Assembly (NCBI GenBank): GCA_937998045.1
Contig: CALKVG010000231.1
Location: 1-11,906, forward strand
Direction: 5' to 3'
DNA length: 11,906 bases
Origin: an uncultured Myxococcales bacterium
GTDB lineage: Bacteria; Myxococcota_A; Polyangia; Polyangiales; Polyangiaceae
Below the pieces are notes generated by a model, which made no database searches, had not been told where the DNA came from, and saw only the letters and a program-made list of their open reading frames with translations. Shown here one piece after another: positions 1-7,555 of this stretch; position 1 is the first letter of the stretch; the number at the start of each line of letters is the position of its first letter. The position numbers and the translations under genes were made by a program.

Positions 1-298
1 GCAGCCGCTGCCAGAAATCGGCGAGGACGAGCGGGACCGGGCGAGAGCGCCGCGCGCAGCGCGCGATCATCTCCTCGGACGCGTCGACGCCGGTGGGCGA
101 ATACCCGGCGTCGAGGAGCGCAGGCAGCTCGCGACCCGTCCCCACGCCGAGGTCGAGCACGCGCGCGGGAGGCGCGGGCAGCTCGCGGAGCACCCTCTCC
201 ATTCGCGCGCGCGACTCGGCGCCGGCCAGGGCGTAGACGCGGTCGTACCGCCCGGCGATGGCGTCGAAGAACGATCGCGCTGGGTCGTTGCCGCTCAT
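1..298 (-). CDS. Class I SAM-dependent methyltransferase, 3' end missing
   Basis: The first 99 residues of a soluble class I methyltransferase are present; the rest runs off the left edge. The N-terminus has the common FFDAIAGRYDRVY lead-in helix at residues 10-22. Motif I is VLDLGVGTGRE at 47-57, the glycine-rich loop that binds S-adenosylmethionine. The acidic residue at the end of strand beta-2, which contacts the SAM ribose, is Asp72 in GVDASEEMI. The start ATG (298-296) overlaps the TGA of the upstream DUF2252 gene in an ATGA, so the two are probably translated together. The substrate cannot be told, because the substrate-binding part lies outside the window. The family is clear from the motifs; the specific role is unknown. 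Confidence 0.85.
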   Translation of the reverse strand, partial: MSGNDPARSFFDAIAGRYDRVYALAGAESRARMERVLRELPAPPARVLDLGVGTGRELPALLDAGYSPTGVDASEEMIARCARRSRPVPLVLADFWQRL

Positions 299-1509
299 TC
301 CCGTACGAGCCCGCAGTACGCCAGGTACGTCGCCTCGTGAAGCGCGGCGAGCGCGATCGCGTGCGAAAGGATGACGGCTCGGTCTCGCGGGCTCCACGCC
401 TGCTTGGGCATCCGCTGCGCGCCCCTGCGGTGGGCCGCGCCGAGCAGCGCGCCGAGGTGACGCGCCAGAGGGTCGAGGTCCTCGGCGCCGAGCTTCGTGA
501 GGTCGAGCTTGTCCTCCTGGGGCGTGAGGCGCCGGACGAACATCGAGACGCCGCGCAGGTTGGTCGTGCCCGCCATGCGGGGGGGGCGCGCGAGGCACGA
601 GCGTGCGGCCGTGAGGACGCGCTCGGCGGGCTCGAGGCGGGGCGGCTTCACGAGGCACGCGGCGGAGGGAACGTCCTCCTGTTTCATGTCGAAGATCCAC
701 GCGCCGTCCTTGCCGCCCTTGCCGCGCGCCAGCACGGCGATGCGCAGGCAACCCAGGCTGCCGGTGCCGGCGACGCGGAACGCGGCGTCGATCGGCTCCA
801 GCGCCTCGCGGGGCGGGCGCTCTCTCTCGGGCAGGCGCTTGATGTACTTCGCGAACGCGCGCTCCGCTCGGGCGCGGAGCTTCTGCGGGAGGTCGACGTA
901 CCGCGATCCGCGGACGAAGCGCCGCTCGCCTCCCACCACGCGGGTGCGCGCCTCGAGGAGCTCCTCCCGCGTGCGCCTCTGCACCTTGGCCACCAGCTCC
1001 GCGACGGCGCGGGGCGGGGCGGGAGCCTTCTTGGCGTGAAACGCCGAGCGGACGTACGACTCGAGGAGCGCGTCGCAGAGCTCCAGCGTGAGCGCGCCGT
1101 CGGCACCCAGCTCTCGCCCGCCGAGGATGAGGCTCGTCGTCAGGCGCAGGACGTCGAAGCGCCAGGGCCCGACGAAGGCGTCGTCGAAATCGTTGAGATC
1201 GAACGTCACTCGCTCCTTCGCGCGCGAGTCGTCCGTCTCGTTCATCGAGAGCGCGCCGGGGCGATACGCGCCGAAGTTCTCGAGGTGGGCGTCGCCCACG
1301 AGCCATCCCTCGCCGGGCGGTCCCTCGGCGACGGTGGGATGGCGCTCGAGGAGCTCGTAGAAAAGGGGCGCGGCTCCGCGGAGCAGCGCGAGCGGCGACG
1401 CGGTCATCCGGGCCGCCTTGTGCTCGAGAAGCGCGGGGTAGTTCGCCGTGCGATCTCGATCGATCGCTATCTGGCGGCGCGCGAGGCGCAAAGGATCGAC
1501 GGTGAGCAT
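295..1509 (-). CDS. DUF2252 family protein
   Basis: This 404-residue protein matches the DUF2252 family, whose biochemical role is not established. The family signature GDAHLENFG is at residues 72-80, followed by DLNDFDDA at 104-111 and a later AGTGSLG segment before a WIFDMKQED stretch. The GDxHxxN motif resembles the catalytic loop of aminoglycoside/choline kinase-like proteins, so a small-molecule kinase-like fold is possible; that is inference. I chose the ATG at 1509 because the DUF2252 similarity begins right there (MLTVDPLRLARRQ) and longer in-frame extensions are Arg-rich and overlap lpxK. No strong Shine-Dalgarno is visible. It overlaps the methyltransferase by 4 bases (ATGA) and diverges from lpxK, 33 bases away. 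An overlapping plus-strand reading frame covers the same bases but is a shadow. Confidence 0.87.
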   Translation of the reverse strand: MLTVDPLRLARRQIAIDRDRTANYPALLEHKAARMTASPLALLRGAAPLFYELLERHPTVAEGPPGEGWLVGDAHLENFGAYRPGALSMNETDDSRAKERVTFDLNDFDDAFVGPWRFDVLRLTTSLILGGRELGADGALTLELCDALLESYVRSAFHAKKAPAPPRAVAELVAKVQRRTREELLEARTRVVGGERRFVRGSRYVDLPQKLRARAERAFAKYIKRLPERERPPREALEPIDAAFRVAGTGSLGCLRIAVLARGKGGKDGAWIFDMKQEDVPSAACLVKPPRLEPAERVLTAARSCLARPPRMAGTTNLRGVSMFVRRLTPQEDKLDLTKLGAEDLDPLARHLGALLGAAHRRGAQRMPKQAWSPRDRAVILSHAIALAALHEATYLAYCGLVRE

Positions 1510-1542
1510 CGTGCGCCCAGGGTAGCTGCTATACGGGGGCTC
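1510..1542. promoter_or_regulatory. Short divergent promoter gap between DUF2252 gene and lpxK
   Basis: Only 33 bases separate the two divergent starts. A dyad TAGC-T-GCTA lies at 1523-1531, with TATA-containing sequence on both strands (TATACG on plus at 1530-1535, TATAGC on minus). Two divergent promoters would have to overlap each other and the coding starts, and leaders would be very short. Which hexamers are used cannot be decided from sequence alone. Confidence 0.3.
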
Positions 1543-2586
1543 GTGTTCGCGGTCGCGCGCGCCTTGGAACGGGGGGAGTTGCGGGGCGGCGCTGCCGCGA
1601 TCCTCGCGGCCGCGTGGGGGCACGTGGCGTCGCGCGGCGTCGTTCGCCCCGTTTCGCTGCCGGCGGGGCGACGCGTCATTGCCGTGGGAGGGGCCACGCT
1701 CGGCGGGTCGGGGAAGACTCCGCTCGCGATCGCCTGCGCGGTCGAGATCGCGGCGGCCGGAGGCCGCGTGGCCTTCGTGGGGCACGCGTACCGAGCGGCG
1801 CCTCGCGGAGCGCGTGTCGTGGAGGAAGGCGACGCGCTGCGCGAGGTAGGCGACGAGGCGCTCCTCGCCGCTCGCGCTCTCGGCGGGATCGGGGTTCCGG
1901 TGATCGTCGCTCCACGGCGCGCCGAGTCGATGGCGCTTGCGGCGCAGCTCGCTCGGGTCCTCGTCGTGGACGGGGTCGCGCAGACGCGGCCGGCCCGGGC
2001 GTCGCTGGCGCTGCTCGCGGTCGACGCGGAGGAACCATGGGGAAGGGCGGGCTCGGTGCCGCCGCTCGGAGACCTGCGCGCCCCGAAGGAAGCGCTCCTC
2101 GCCGCGTGCGACCGGGTCGTGGCGGTCGGAGACGGCGCGGGGGACGACGCACGCGTCGTCTCGCGCGGCGCGTGGTACCGCGGCGCGCTCCGCCCATGGG
2201 CGGAGCTCCGGCCGGCGAGGGTGGGGCTCCTGTGTGCCCTCGCGCGGCCGGAGCGCGTCGTCCGTCAACTGGCCCGGCGCGGCGTCTCGCTCGTGTCGGT
2301 CGTTCGCGCGCGCGACCACGGGCCGTTCGGCCGCCCCGCGCTCGCCGCCGCGGCTCGCGCGCGGGTGGATGTCTGGCTCGCGACGCCCAAGTGCGCCCTA
2401 CACCTGCACGAATTCGCCGCTCTTCCCGTCGCCGTGCTCGACCATGGCGTCGCGCTGTCGGCGCCCCTGCGCGCGATGTGCAGGTCGCTGGCGCACGCTC
2501 CGGAAGGGGAAGGGTACCCGCTCGAGCGCATGTCGCTGCCGTCCGACATGTCGGGTGGCGTGGCGTCTTCTTCCGGCGCGCCTTGA
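1543..2586 (+). CDS. lpxK: Tetraacyldisaccharide 4'-kinase (LpxK-like)
   Basis: LpxK phosphorylates the 4' position of the lipid A disaccharide precursor at the inner face of the cytoplasmic membrane, using ATP; it makes lipid IVA in the Raetz pathway. The 347-residue length fits the family. The P-loop VGGATLGGSGKTP spans residues 48-60, the usual place in LpxK, after an N-terminal amphipathic helix (residues 3-31). Other LpxK landmarks are present but altered: the usual DDGFQ is VDGVAQ at 142-147, a PPLGDLRAP segment matches the family's LPxGxLREP region, and the usual DHHxF is DHGPF at 258-262. I chose GTG 1543, with a GGGGG at 1535-1539 just upstream; it gives a family-like N-terminus. The family call is solid; the altered residues leave some doubt whether activity is standard. 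Confidence 0.8.
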   Translation: MFAVARALERGELRGGAAAILAAAWGHVASRGVVRPVSLPAGRRVIAVGGATLGGSGKTPLAIACAVEIAAAGGRVAFVGHAYRAAPRGARVVEEGDALREVGDEALLAARALGGIGVPVIVAPRRAESMALAAQLARVLVVDGVAQTRPARASLALLAVDAEEPWGRAGSVPPLGDLRAPKEALLAACDRVVAVGDGAGDDARVVSRGAWYRGALRPWAELRPARVGLLCALARPERVVRQLARRGVSLVSVVRARDHGPFGRPALAAAARARVDVWLATPKCALHLHEFAALPVAVLDHGVALSAPLRAMCRSLAHAPEGEGYPLERMSLPSDMSGGVASSSGAP

Positions 2587-2611
2587 CCCGGGATCGACCG
2601 AGCAATAACCT
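2583..2611 (+). promoter_or_regulatory. Weak candidate sigma-70-like promoter for the downstream operon
   Basis: A TTGACC (2583-2588) overlapping the lpxK stop is followed after 17 bases by TAACCT (2606-2611), in an AT-richer stretch 90 bases before the diguanylate cyclase start. The -35 is good and the -10 is poor. The 114-base gap suggests the four-gene operon has its own promoter here rather than read-through from lpxK, but this is a tentative call. Confidence 0.25.
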
Positions 2612-2639
2612 CAAATGGCCCGAGAGCGTTGGGAAAAAC

Positions 2640-2658
2640 AGCGACCCTAAGGGTCGCT
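2640..2658. terminator. Perfect hairpin between lpxK and the diguanylate cyclase gene
   Basis: An 8-bp stem (A GCGACCC / GGGTCGC T) with a TAA loop. On the plus strand the hairpin is followed by TTCCCCC, not a T-run. On the minus strand it is followed by TGTTTTTC, like an intrinsic terminator, though no minus-strand gene runs into it. It may attenuate or end lpxK transcripts, block antisense transcription, or act as an operator. Confidence 0.35.
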
Positions 2659-2687
2659 TCCCCCAGGTGCTGCGCCAGCCGTGAGCA

Positions 2688-2692
2688 TGAGG
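2688..2692 (+). promoter_or_regulatory. Ribosome binding site fixing the GTG start at 2701
   Basis: TGAGG at 2688-2692 sits 8 bases before GTG 2701. It favours this start over an in-frame upstream candidate at 2629, whose translation would cross the hairpin at 2640-2658 and read low-complexity residues unlike the family N-terminus. Confidence 0.6.
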
Positions 2693-2700
2693 CCGCCCAC

Positions 2701-3602
<902 letters not shown>

Positions 3603-3606
<4 letters not shown>

Positions 3607-4961
3607 GCCCGCCTTCGCCGCTCACGGGGCAGAGAGGTTGGCGCGAGGGGCAGTCCTTGCCGCAGGTGCGAGTCGCGCCTCCGGGGCCGCGTTCGCGCGC
3701 GATGGCCGAGCGATTGTCGGCTCTGGAGTCGCCGGCGTTCGACGCGCGCCGCCGGTCGCGCGCCGCGCAGAGCGGTGAAGAGCAGGCGCCGATCGTCTAC
3801 GCGGAGGCGTTCGGCGCGAACGTCGTCGACGTCGACGGGAACGTGTACGTCGATCTGGCCGCGGGCTTCGGCGCGCTGCTCCTCGGGCATCGTCCGGCGC
3901 GCGTCGCGCAGGCGGTCGCTGCCCAGGGCGAGCGGCTCTGGCTCGCGCTGGGAGACGTCTTCGGCTCCGACGCGAAGCTCGCGCTGTGCGAGCGCCTGCG
4001 GGCGCTCTTCCCGGATCCCGAAGCGCGCGTCATGCTCGGGACGAGCGGCGCCGACGCGGTGACGGCGGCGCTCAAGACCGCCGTGCTGGCCACCGGACGG
4101 GCCGGGGTCGTCGCGTTCGAGGGCGCCTATCACGGGCTGTCGCACGGTCCGCTCGCGGCGTGCGGGTTGACTCCCGCGTTCCGCGAGCCGTTCGCGGCGC
4201 AGCTGAATCCGCTCGTGCGCTTCGCGCCGTACCCGCGCGACGAGCGTTCTCTCGGGCCCGCGCTGGACGTCGTGCGCCGCGCGCTCGAGAGCGGGTCGGT
4301 CGGAGCCGTGCTGGTCGAGCCGGTGCTCGGGCGCGGAGGCTGCGTCGATCCGCCCGCGGGATTTCTCGCGTCGCTGCGCGAGGAGTGCGACCGGTCGGGG
4401 GCGCTCCTCGTGTGCGACGAGATCTGGACGGGGCTCGGGCGAAGCGGCGCGTGGCTGGCGTCCCTCGACGAGGGCGTGCGGCCGGACGTCGTGTGCCTGG
4501 GCAAGGGGCTCGGCGGCGGCTTCCCGGTCAGCGCGTGCGTCGGGAGCGCTCGCGCGATGGCCGCCTGGGGCGCGCACGGCGGGACGGCGATCCACACGGC
4601 GACCCACTTCGGCGCTCCGCTCGCCTGTGCCGCTGCGGTCGCCACGCTCGACGCGCTCCGCGAGCAATCGCTGGCCGAGCGCGCGCGCGCGGTCGGCGAC
4701 CGCTGGAGGCTTGCCCTCCGCGAGAGGACGGTCGGCCGCGGTGCGATCGAGGTGCGCGGGCGCGGGCTCATGGTGGGCGTCGTGCTGGCGGGGGGCGCCG
4801 GACAGGCGCTCGGCGTGGCGCGGCGACTGCTCGCGCGCGGATGGATCGCCCTGACCGGAGGCAGCGCGGGCGACGTGCTCACGCTGACCCCTCCGCTCGA
4901 CGTCGACGAGTCGCTGCTCGACGCCTTCGTCGACGTATTCGCCGAGACGCTCTCGCCATGA
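3603..4961 (+). CDS. Class III PLP-dependent aminotransferase
   Basis: This 452-residue enzyme belongs to the fold-type I, class III aminotransferases (GABA, ornithine and diamine transaminase relatives), which move an amino group between an amine and a carbonyl using pyridoxal phosphate. Visible landmarks are GTSGADAV from residue 146 (phosphate-binding loop), YHG at 176-178 (ring-stacking tyrosine), CDEIWTG with Asp272 (pairs with the PLP ring nitrogen), and LGKGLGGG with the Schiff-base Lys301. THFGAPLACAAA further on completes the pattern. GTG 3603 overlaps the cyclase stop as GTGA, and the N-terminal LPQVRVAPPGPRSR that it includes is typical of the family, so I prefer it to the internal ATG in RSRAMAERL. 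It ends in an ATGA overlap with the luxE-like gene. The substrate is unknown; the neighbours suggest it may aminate the aldehyde made by LuxC. Confidence 0.92.
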
Positions 4962-6064
4962 ACGCCCGCATCGAGAGCGACCGCCTGCACGCTCGCGTGC
5001 GCGCGATGGTCCGCGCGTACGAGCGCGCGCAACCCATGCCGGAGCCGTTCGACGCGCTGGCGGTCGATCTCGCCCGCTTCCAGGCGAAGCGTGTCCCGGG
5101 GTACGCGCGCCTCTGCGCCGCCCGCGGTGTCGTCCCCGCCGCGATCTCGCGGGCGCGCGACGCGCCCGCGGTACCGACGGACGCGTTCAAGATGGCCCGC
5201 GTCTTCGCCTTCGACGCGCCGGACGCGTTCGCGACGTTCCGCACGAGCGGCACCACCGTCGGCGCGCGGGGGTCTCACGCGATTCGCGACCTGTCGACGT
5301 ACGACGCCGGCGCGCTCGCCTTCGGCCGGGCCATGCTCGCCCGCGATCTGGGCGCCGCGGCGGTGGTGCTCGTGCTGGGCCCCTCGGACGCGGAGGCGCC
5401 CGACTCGTCGCTCGCGCACATGTGCGCGCTCTTCGCGCGCGCGCTCGGTGAGGCGGACACGCCGGAGCGGACGTTCTTCGTGCGCGGCGGTGCGCTCGAC
5501 GTCGACGGGTTGCGCACGCGCATCCGGCAGCTCCGCCCCGGGGTCCCGGCGATCGTCCTGGCAACGAGCTTCGCGCTCGTTCACCTCATCGACGCGCTCG
5601 GGGGCGAGGCGCTCGCGCTGCCCGACCGCAGCCGCGTGATGCAGACCGGCGGCTTCAAGGGCAAGGCTCGGGAGGTCGACGCCGCCGAGCTTCGCGGCCT
5701 GGTGGCGCATACGTTCGGCGTCCCCGAGCGCGCCGTCGTCGGCGAGTACGGGATGACCGAGCTCTCCAGCCAGCTGTGGGAGGCCATGCTCGTCGACGAG
5801 GGCGCGCGGAGCGGCGTCTACGTCGAGCCCCCCTGGGTCCGCGTCGTTCCGGTCGACGAAGAGACGCTCACGCCGGTGGCGCCTGGCCGGATCGGCATCG
5901 CGCGCGTCGAGGACCTCGCGAACGTCGACAGCGCGTTCGCCGTCCTCGCGTCGGATCGGGTGCGGCGCGTCGACCGCGGCGTGGAGCTCCTCGGGCGCGC
6001 GACGGGCGCTGCGCCGCGCGGATGCTCGATCGCGATCGACGAGATGCTGTCCCGGGTGGAGTGA
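4958..6064 (+). CDS. LuxE-like acyl-protein synthetase (ANL superfamily)
   Basis: LuxE enzymes activate a carboxylic acid with ATP to an acyl-AMP, hold it as a thioester on a cysteine, and hand it to the reductase LuxC. At 368 residues this protein matches LuxE length. The adenylate-forming loop is FRTSGTT at 94-100, followed by VMQTGGFKGKAREV, and the acyl-AMP-binding motif GEYGMTEL begins at residue 262. A cysteine at 356 (RGCSIAIDE), 13 residues from the C-terminus, occupies about the same place as the acylated Cys364 known from luminous-bacteria LuxE. The gene begins in an ATGA overlap with the aminotransferase and ends in a GTGA overlap with the luxC-like gene, which strongly supports a joint function. 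No luxA or luxB is in the window, so this is not a light-emission operon as seen. The acid substrate is unknown. Confidence 0.88.
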   Translation: MNARIESDRLHARVRAMVRAYERAQPMPEPFDALAVDLARFQAKRVPGYARLCAARGVVPAAISRARDAPAVPTDAFKMARVFAFDAPDAFATFRTSGTTVGARGSHAIRDLSTYDAGALAFGRAMLARDLGAAAVVLVLGPSDAEAPDSSLAHMCALFARALGEADTPERTFFVRGGALDVDGLRTRIRQLRPGVPAIVLATSFALVHLIDALGGEALALPDRSRVMQTGGFKGKAREVDAAELRGLVAHTFGVPERAVVGEYGMTELSSQLWEAMLVDEGARSGVYVEPPWVRVVPVDEETLTPVAPGRIGIARVEDLANVDSAFAVLASDRVRRVDRGVELLGRATGAAPRGCSIAIDEMLSRVE

Positions 6065-7104
6065 CGACCGTGCGCCGGACCGACGAGGAACGAATCCGCG
6101 ACGTGCGCCGGGTGCTCGACGCGGGTCGTGCCGTCTACACCGAACGAGCTCGCCTCCGCGGCGAGGTCGCGCGCGTCACGGGGTTGTCGCCCGAGGGCGT
6201 CGACCTCGGGTTCGAGTCCCTCGAGCGCGACGCGACGGAGGCGGAACTGCGTACGCTGGTCGCGCGAGCCGGCGACGCCCCGCGCGTTCACGTGGTGCTG
6301 TCGGCGAACGTCTTCGTCGCGCCGCTTCGCGCGCTCGCCGTGGCGCGGGCCGCGGCGCCGCGGGTCACGGTGCGCCCTTCTTCGCGCGACCCGGTGGTCG
6401 CTCGCGCGCTCGTCGCGGAGCTCGCCGCGGTGGGCGATGCGAGCTTCGCCCTAGAGTCGGAACGCGACGTGGCGACGATCGCGGAGGGCGAGATTCACGT
6501 CTACGGGCGAGCCGAGACCATCGCCGCCGCGCGGGCCGCGGCGAGGGTCGTCGTTCGTGCGCACGGACCGGGGTTGGGCGTCGCGGTGGTAACGGGCGCC
6601 TTGGAGGACGCCGCCGACGCCGTCGCCGGCGACGTCGTACCGTTCGACCAGCGCGGCTGCCTCAGCCCGCGTGTCGTCCTCGTCGCGGGCGAACCGTCGC
6701 GAGCGCGCGCCTTCGCCGCTGCGCTGCACGAGCGGCTTGGCGCGTGGGGAGGCCGCGTCCCCCGCGGCGAGCTCACCGGCGAGGAGCGCGCAGAAGCGAC
6801 GCGCTGGATCGAGGCCGCGCGGTTCGCCGGCGAGTGCCACGTCGGCGAGGATCACGCGGTGGCCGTGGCCCCGATGGAGGGACACCTCGGCGTCCCGCCG
6901 CCAGGGCGCCACGTCGTCGTCGCCGCGGCGTCCACGCCGAGCGACGCCGTTCGGCGCATCGAGCCGTTCGCGCCGTTCGTCGTGGCGCTCGGCACCGACG
7001 ACGTGCGCCGCGTGACGCCGCTCGCCCCGGCGCGCGCGCGCCTGTCCGCGCTGGGACGCATGCAGAGGCCGCCGCTCGACGGCCCGGTCGACCTGCGTTG
7101 TTGA
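6061..7104 (+). CDS. LuxC-like acyl-CoA / acyl-enzyme reductase
   Basis: LuxC belongs to the aldehyde dehydrogenase superfamily and reduces an acyl group to the aldehyde with NADPH through a cysteine thioester. The family is identified by FDQRGCLSPR with the probable catalytic Cys200, by the GPGLGVAVV strand before it, and by the C-terminal GRMQRPPLDG typical of LuxC relatives. At 347 residues it is clearly shorter than luminous LuxC (about 480); the shortage seems to be in the N-terminal half, where the coenzyme-binding part would lie, so it is a compact version. GTG 6061 overlaps the luxE-like stop as GTGA. Its stop (7102-7104) directly abuts the stop of the convergent lipoprotein gene, leaving no room for a terminator between them. 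Specificity for chain length is not predictable from what is visible. Confidence 0.85.
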   Translation: MTTVRRTDEERIRDVRRVLDAGRAVYTERARLRGEVARVTGLSPEGVDLGFESLERDATEAELRTLVARAGDAPRVHVVLSANVFVAPLRALAVARAAAPRVTVRPSSRDPVVARALVAELAAVGDASFALESERDVATIAEGEIHVYGRAETIAAARAAARVVVRAHGPGLGVAVVTGALEDAADAVAGDVVPFDQRGCLSPRVVLVAGEPSRARAFAAALHERLGAWGGRVPRGELTGEERAEATRWIEAARFAGECHVGEDHAVAVAPMEGHLGVPPPGRHVVVAAASTPSDAVRRIEPFAPFVVALGTDDVRRVTPLAPARARLSALGRMQRPPLDGPVDLRC

Positions 7105-7494
7105 CTAGTCGCTGCCGGCGTCGGAGGCGCACGTGGGGTCCACGGGCGCGCAATCGGGCAAGCACGTCGTGTCCGTCACGCACACCCAGCGCGGCCCCCC
7201 GCCGGGGGTCAGCCGGCAGAAGCAGCCGCCCGCGTCGCAGATCGGAAAGCACCGCAGCGCGCTGGCGCCGGGGCAGAGGGCGCCGGCCTCGGTGAACTCG
7301 TCGCAGATGGTCGTCGCGTCGCCGGACGCCGAGTCGCCGGGCGGGCTGGTTGCGTCGGCGCCGCCGTCGCCGGGCGGGCTGCTGCTGGAGCAGCCGCTCG
7401 AGAGGCGCATCACGCCGAGTCCGGCGAGGGCGACGAGGCCCACCGGGAGGACCCGAGCGATCGTGGGGCCGCTTCTCCCGGCGATGCGTCTCAT
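7105..7494 (-). CDS. Small cysteine-rich lipoprotein
   Basis: The gene encodes 129 residues from ATG 7494. A positively charged N-terminus (MRRIAGR) and a hydrophobic stretch (LPVGLVALAGLGVM) lead to the lipobox LSSGC, with Cys35 as the lipidated residue, so the protein should be exported and membrane-anchored. After a Ser/Pro/Gly/Asp-rich linker, the mature domain has ten further cysteines in about 65 residues, an even number suited to disulfides in the periplasm or on the surface. No function is recognised; the linker-plus-cysteine style is common among myxobacterial lipoproteins. In-frame starts at 7518 (ATG) and 7524 (GTG) are possible but would lengthen the signal peptide and run over the palindrome at 7503-7514. 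It is divergent from the zinc-knuckle gene and convergent with the luxC-like gene. Confidence 0.75.
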   Translation of the reverse strand: MRRIAGRSGPTIARVLPVGLVALAGLGVMRLSSGCSSSSPPGDGGADATSPPGDSASGDATTICDEFTEAGALCPGASALRCFPICDAGGCFCRLTPGGGPRWVCVTDTTCLPDCAPVDPTCASDAGSD

Positions 7495-7502
7495 TGTTCG
7501 GG

Positions 7503-7534
7503 CACGGTACCGTGTCATGGCCACGCGCGGTACC
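7503..7534. promoter_or_regulatory. Palindromic candidate operator in a divergent promoter region
   Basis: CACGGTACCGTG at 7503-7514 is a perfect 12-base palindrome. A second GGTACC lies at 7529-7534, with the two centres 23 bases apart, about two helical turns. Both lie between the lipoprotein start (7494) and the zinc-knuckle gene start (7556), which fits a dimeric regulator acting on both genes. No promoter hexamers are convincing. If the lipoprotein starts upstream at 7524, the palindrome would be coding. Confidence 0.4.
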
Positions 7535-7555
7535 TTCTAGCAGTAGAACGCTCCG

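Noticed and set aside
337..1542. Long plus-strand open frame that reads through the DUF2252 gene and continues in frame into lpxK
   Set aside because: The part before about 1543 is antisense to a clear DUF2252 gene and has no family features; only the lpxK portion is coding.
4130..5710. Long minus-strand open frame across the aminotransferase and luxE-like genes
   Set aside because: It is antisense to two clear enzymes and arises from high GC content; no recognisable domain.
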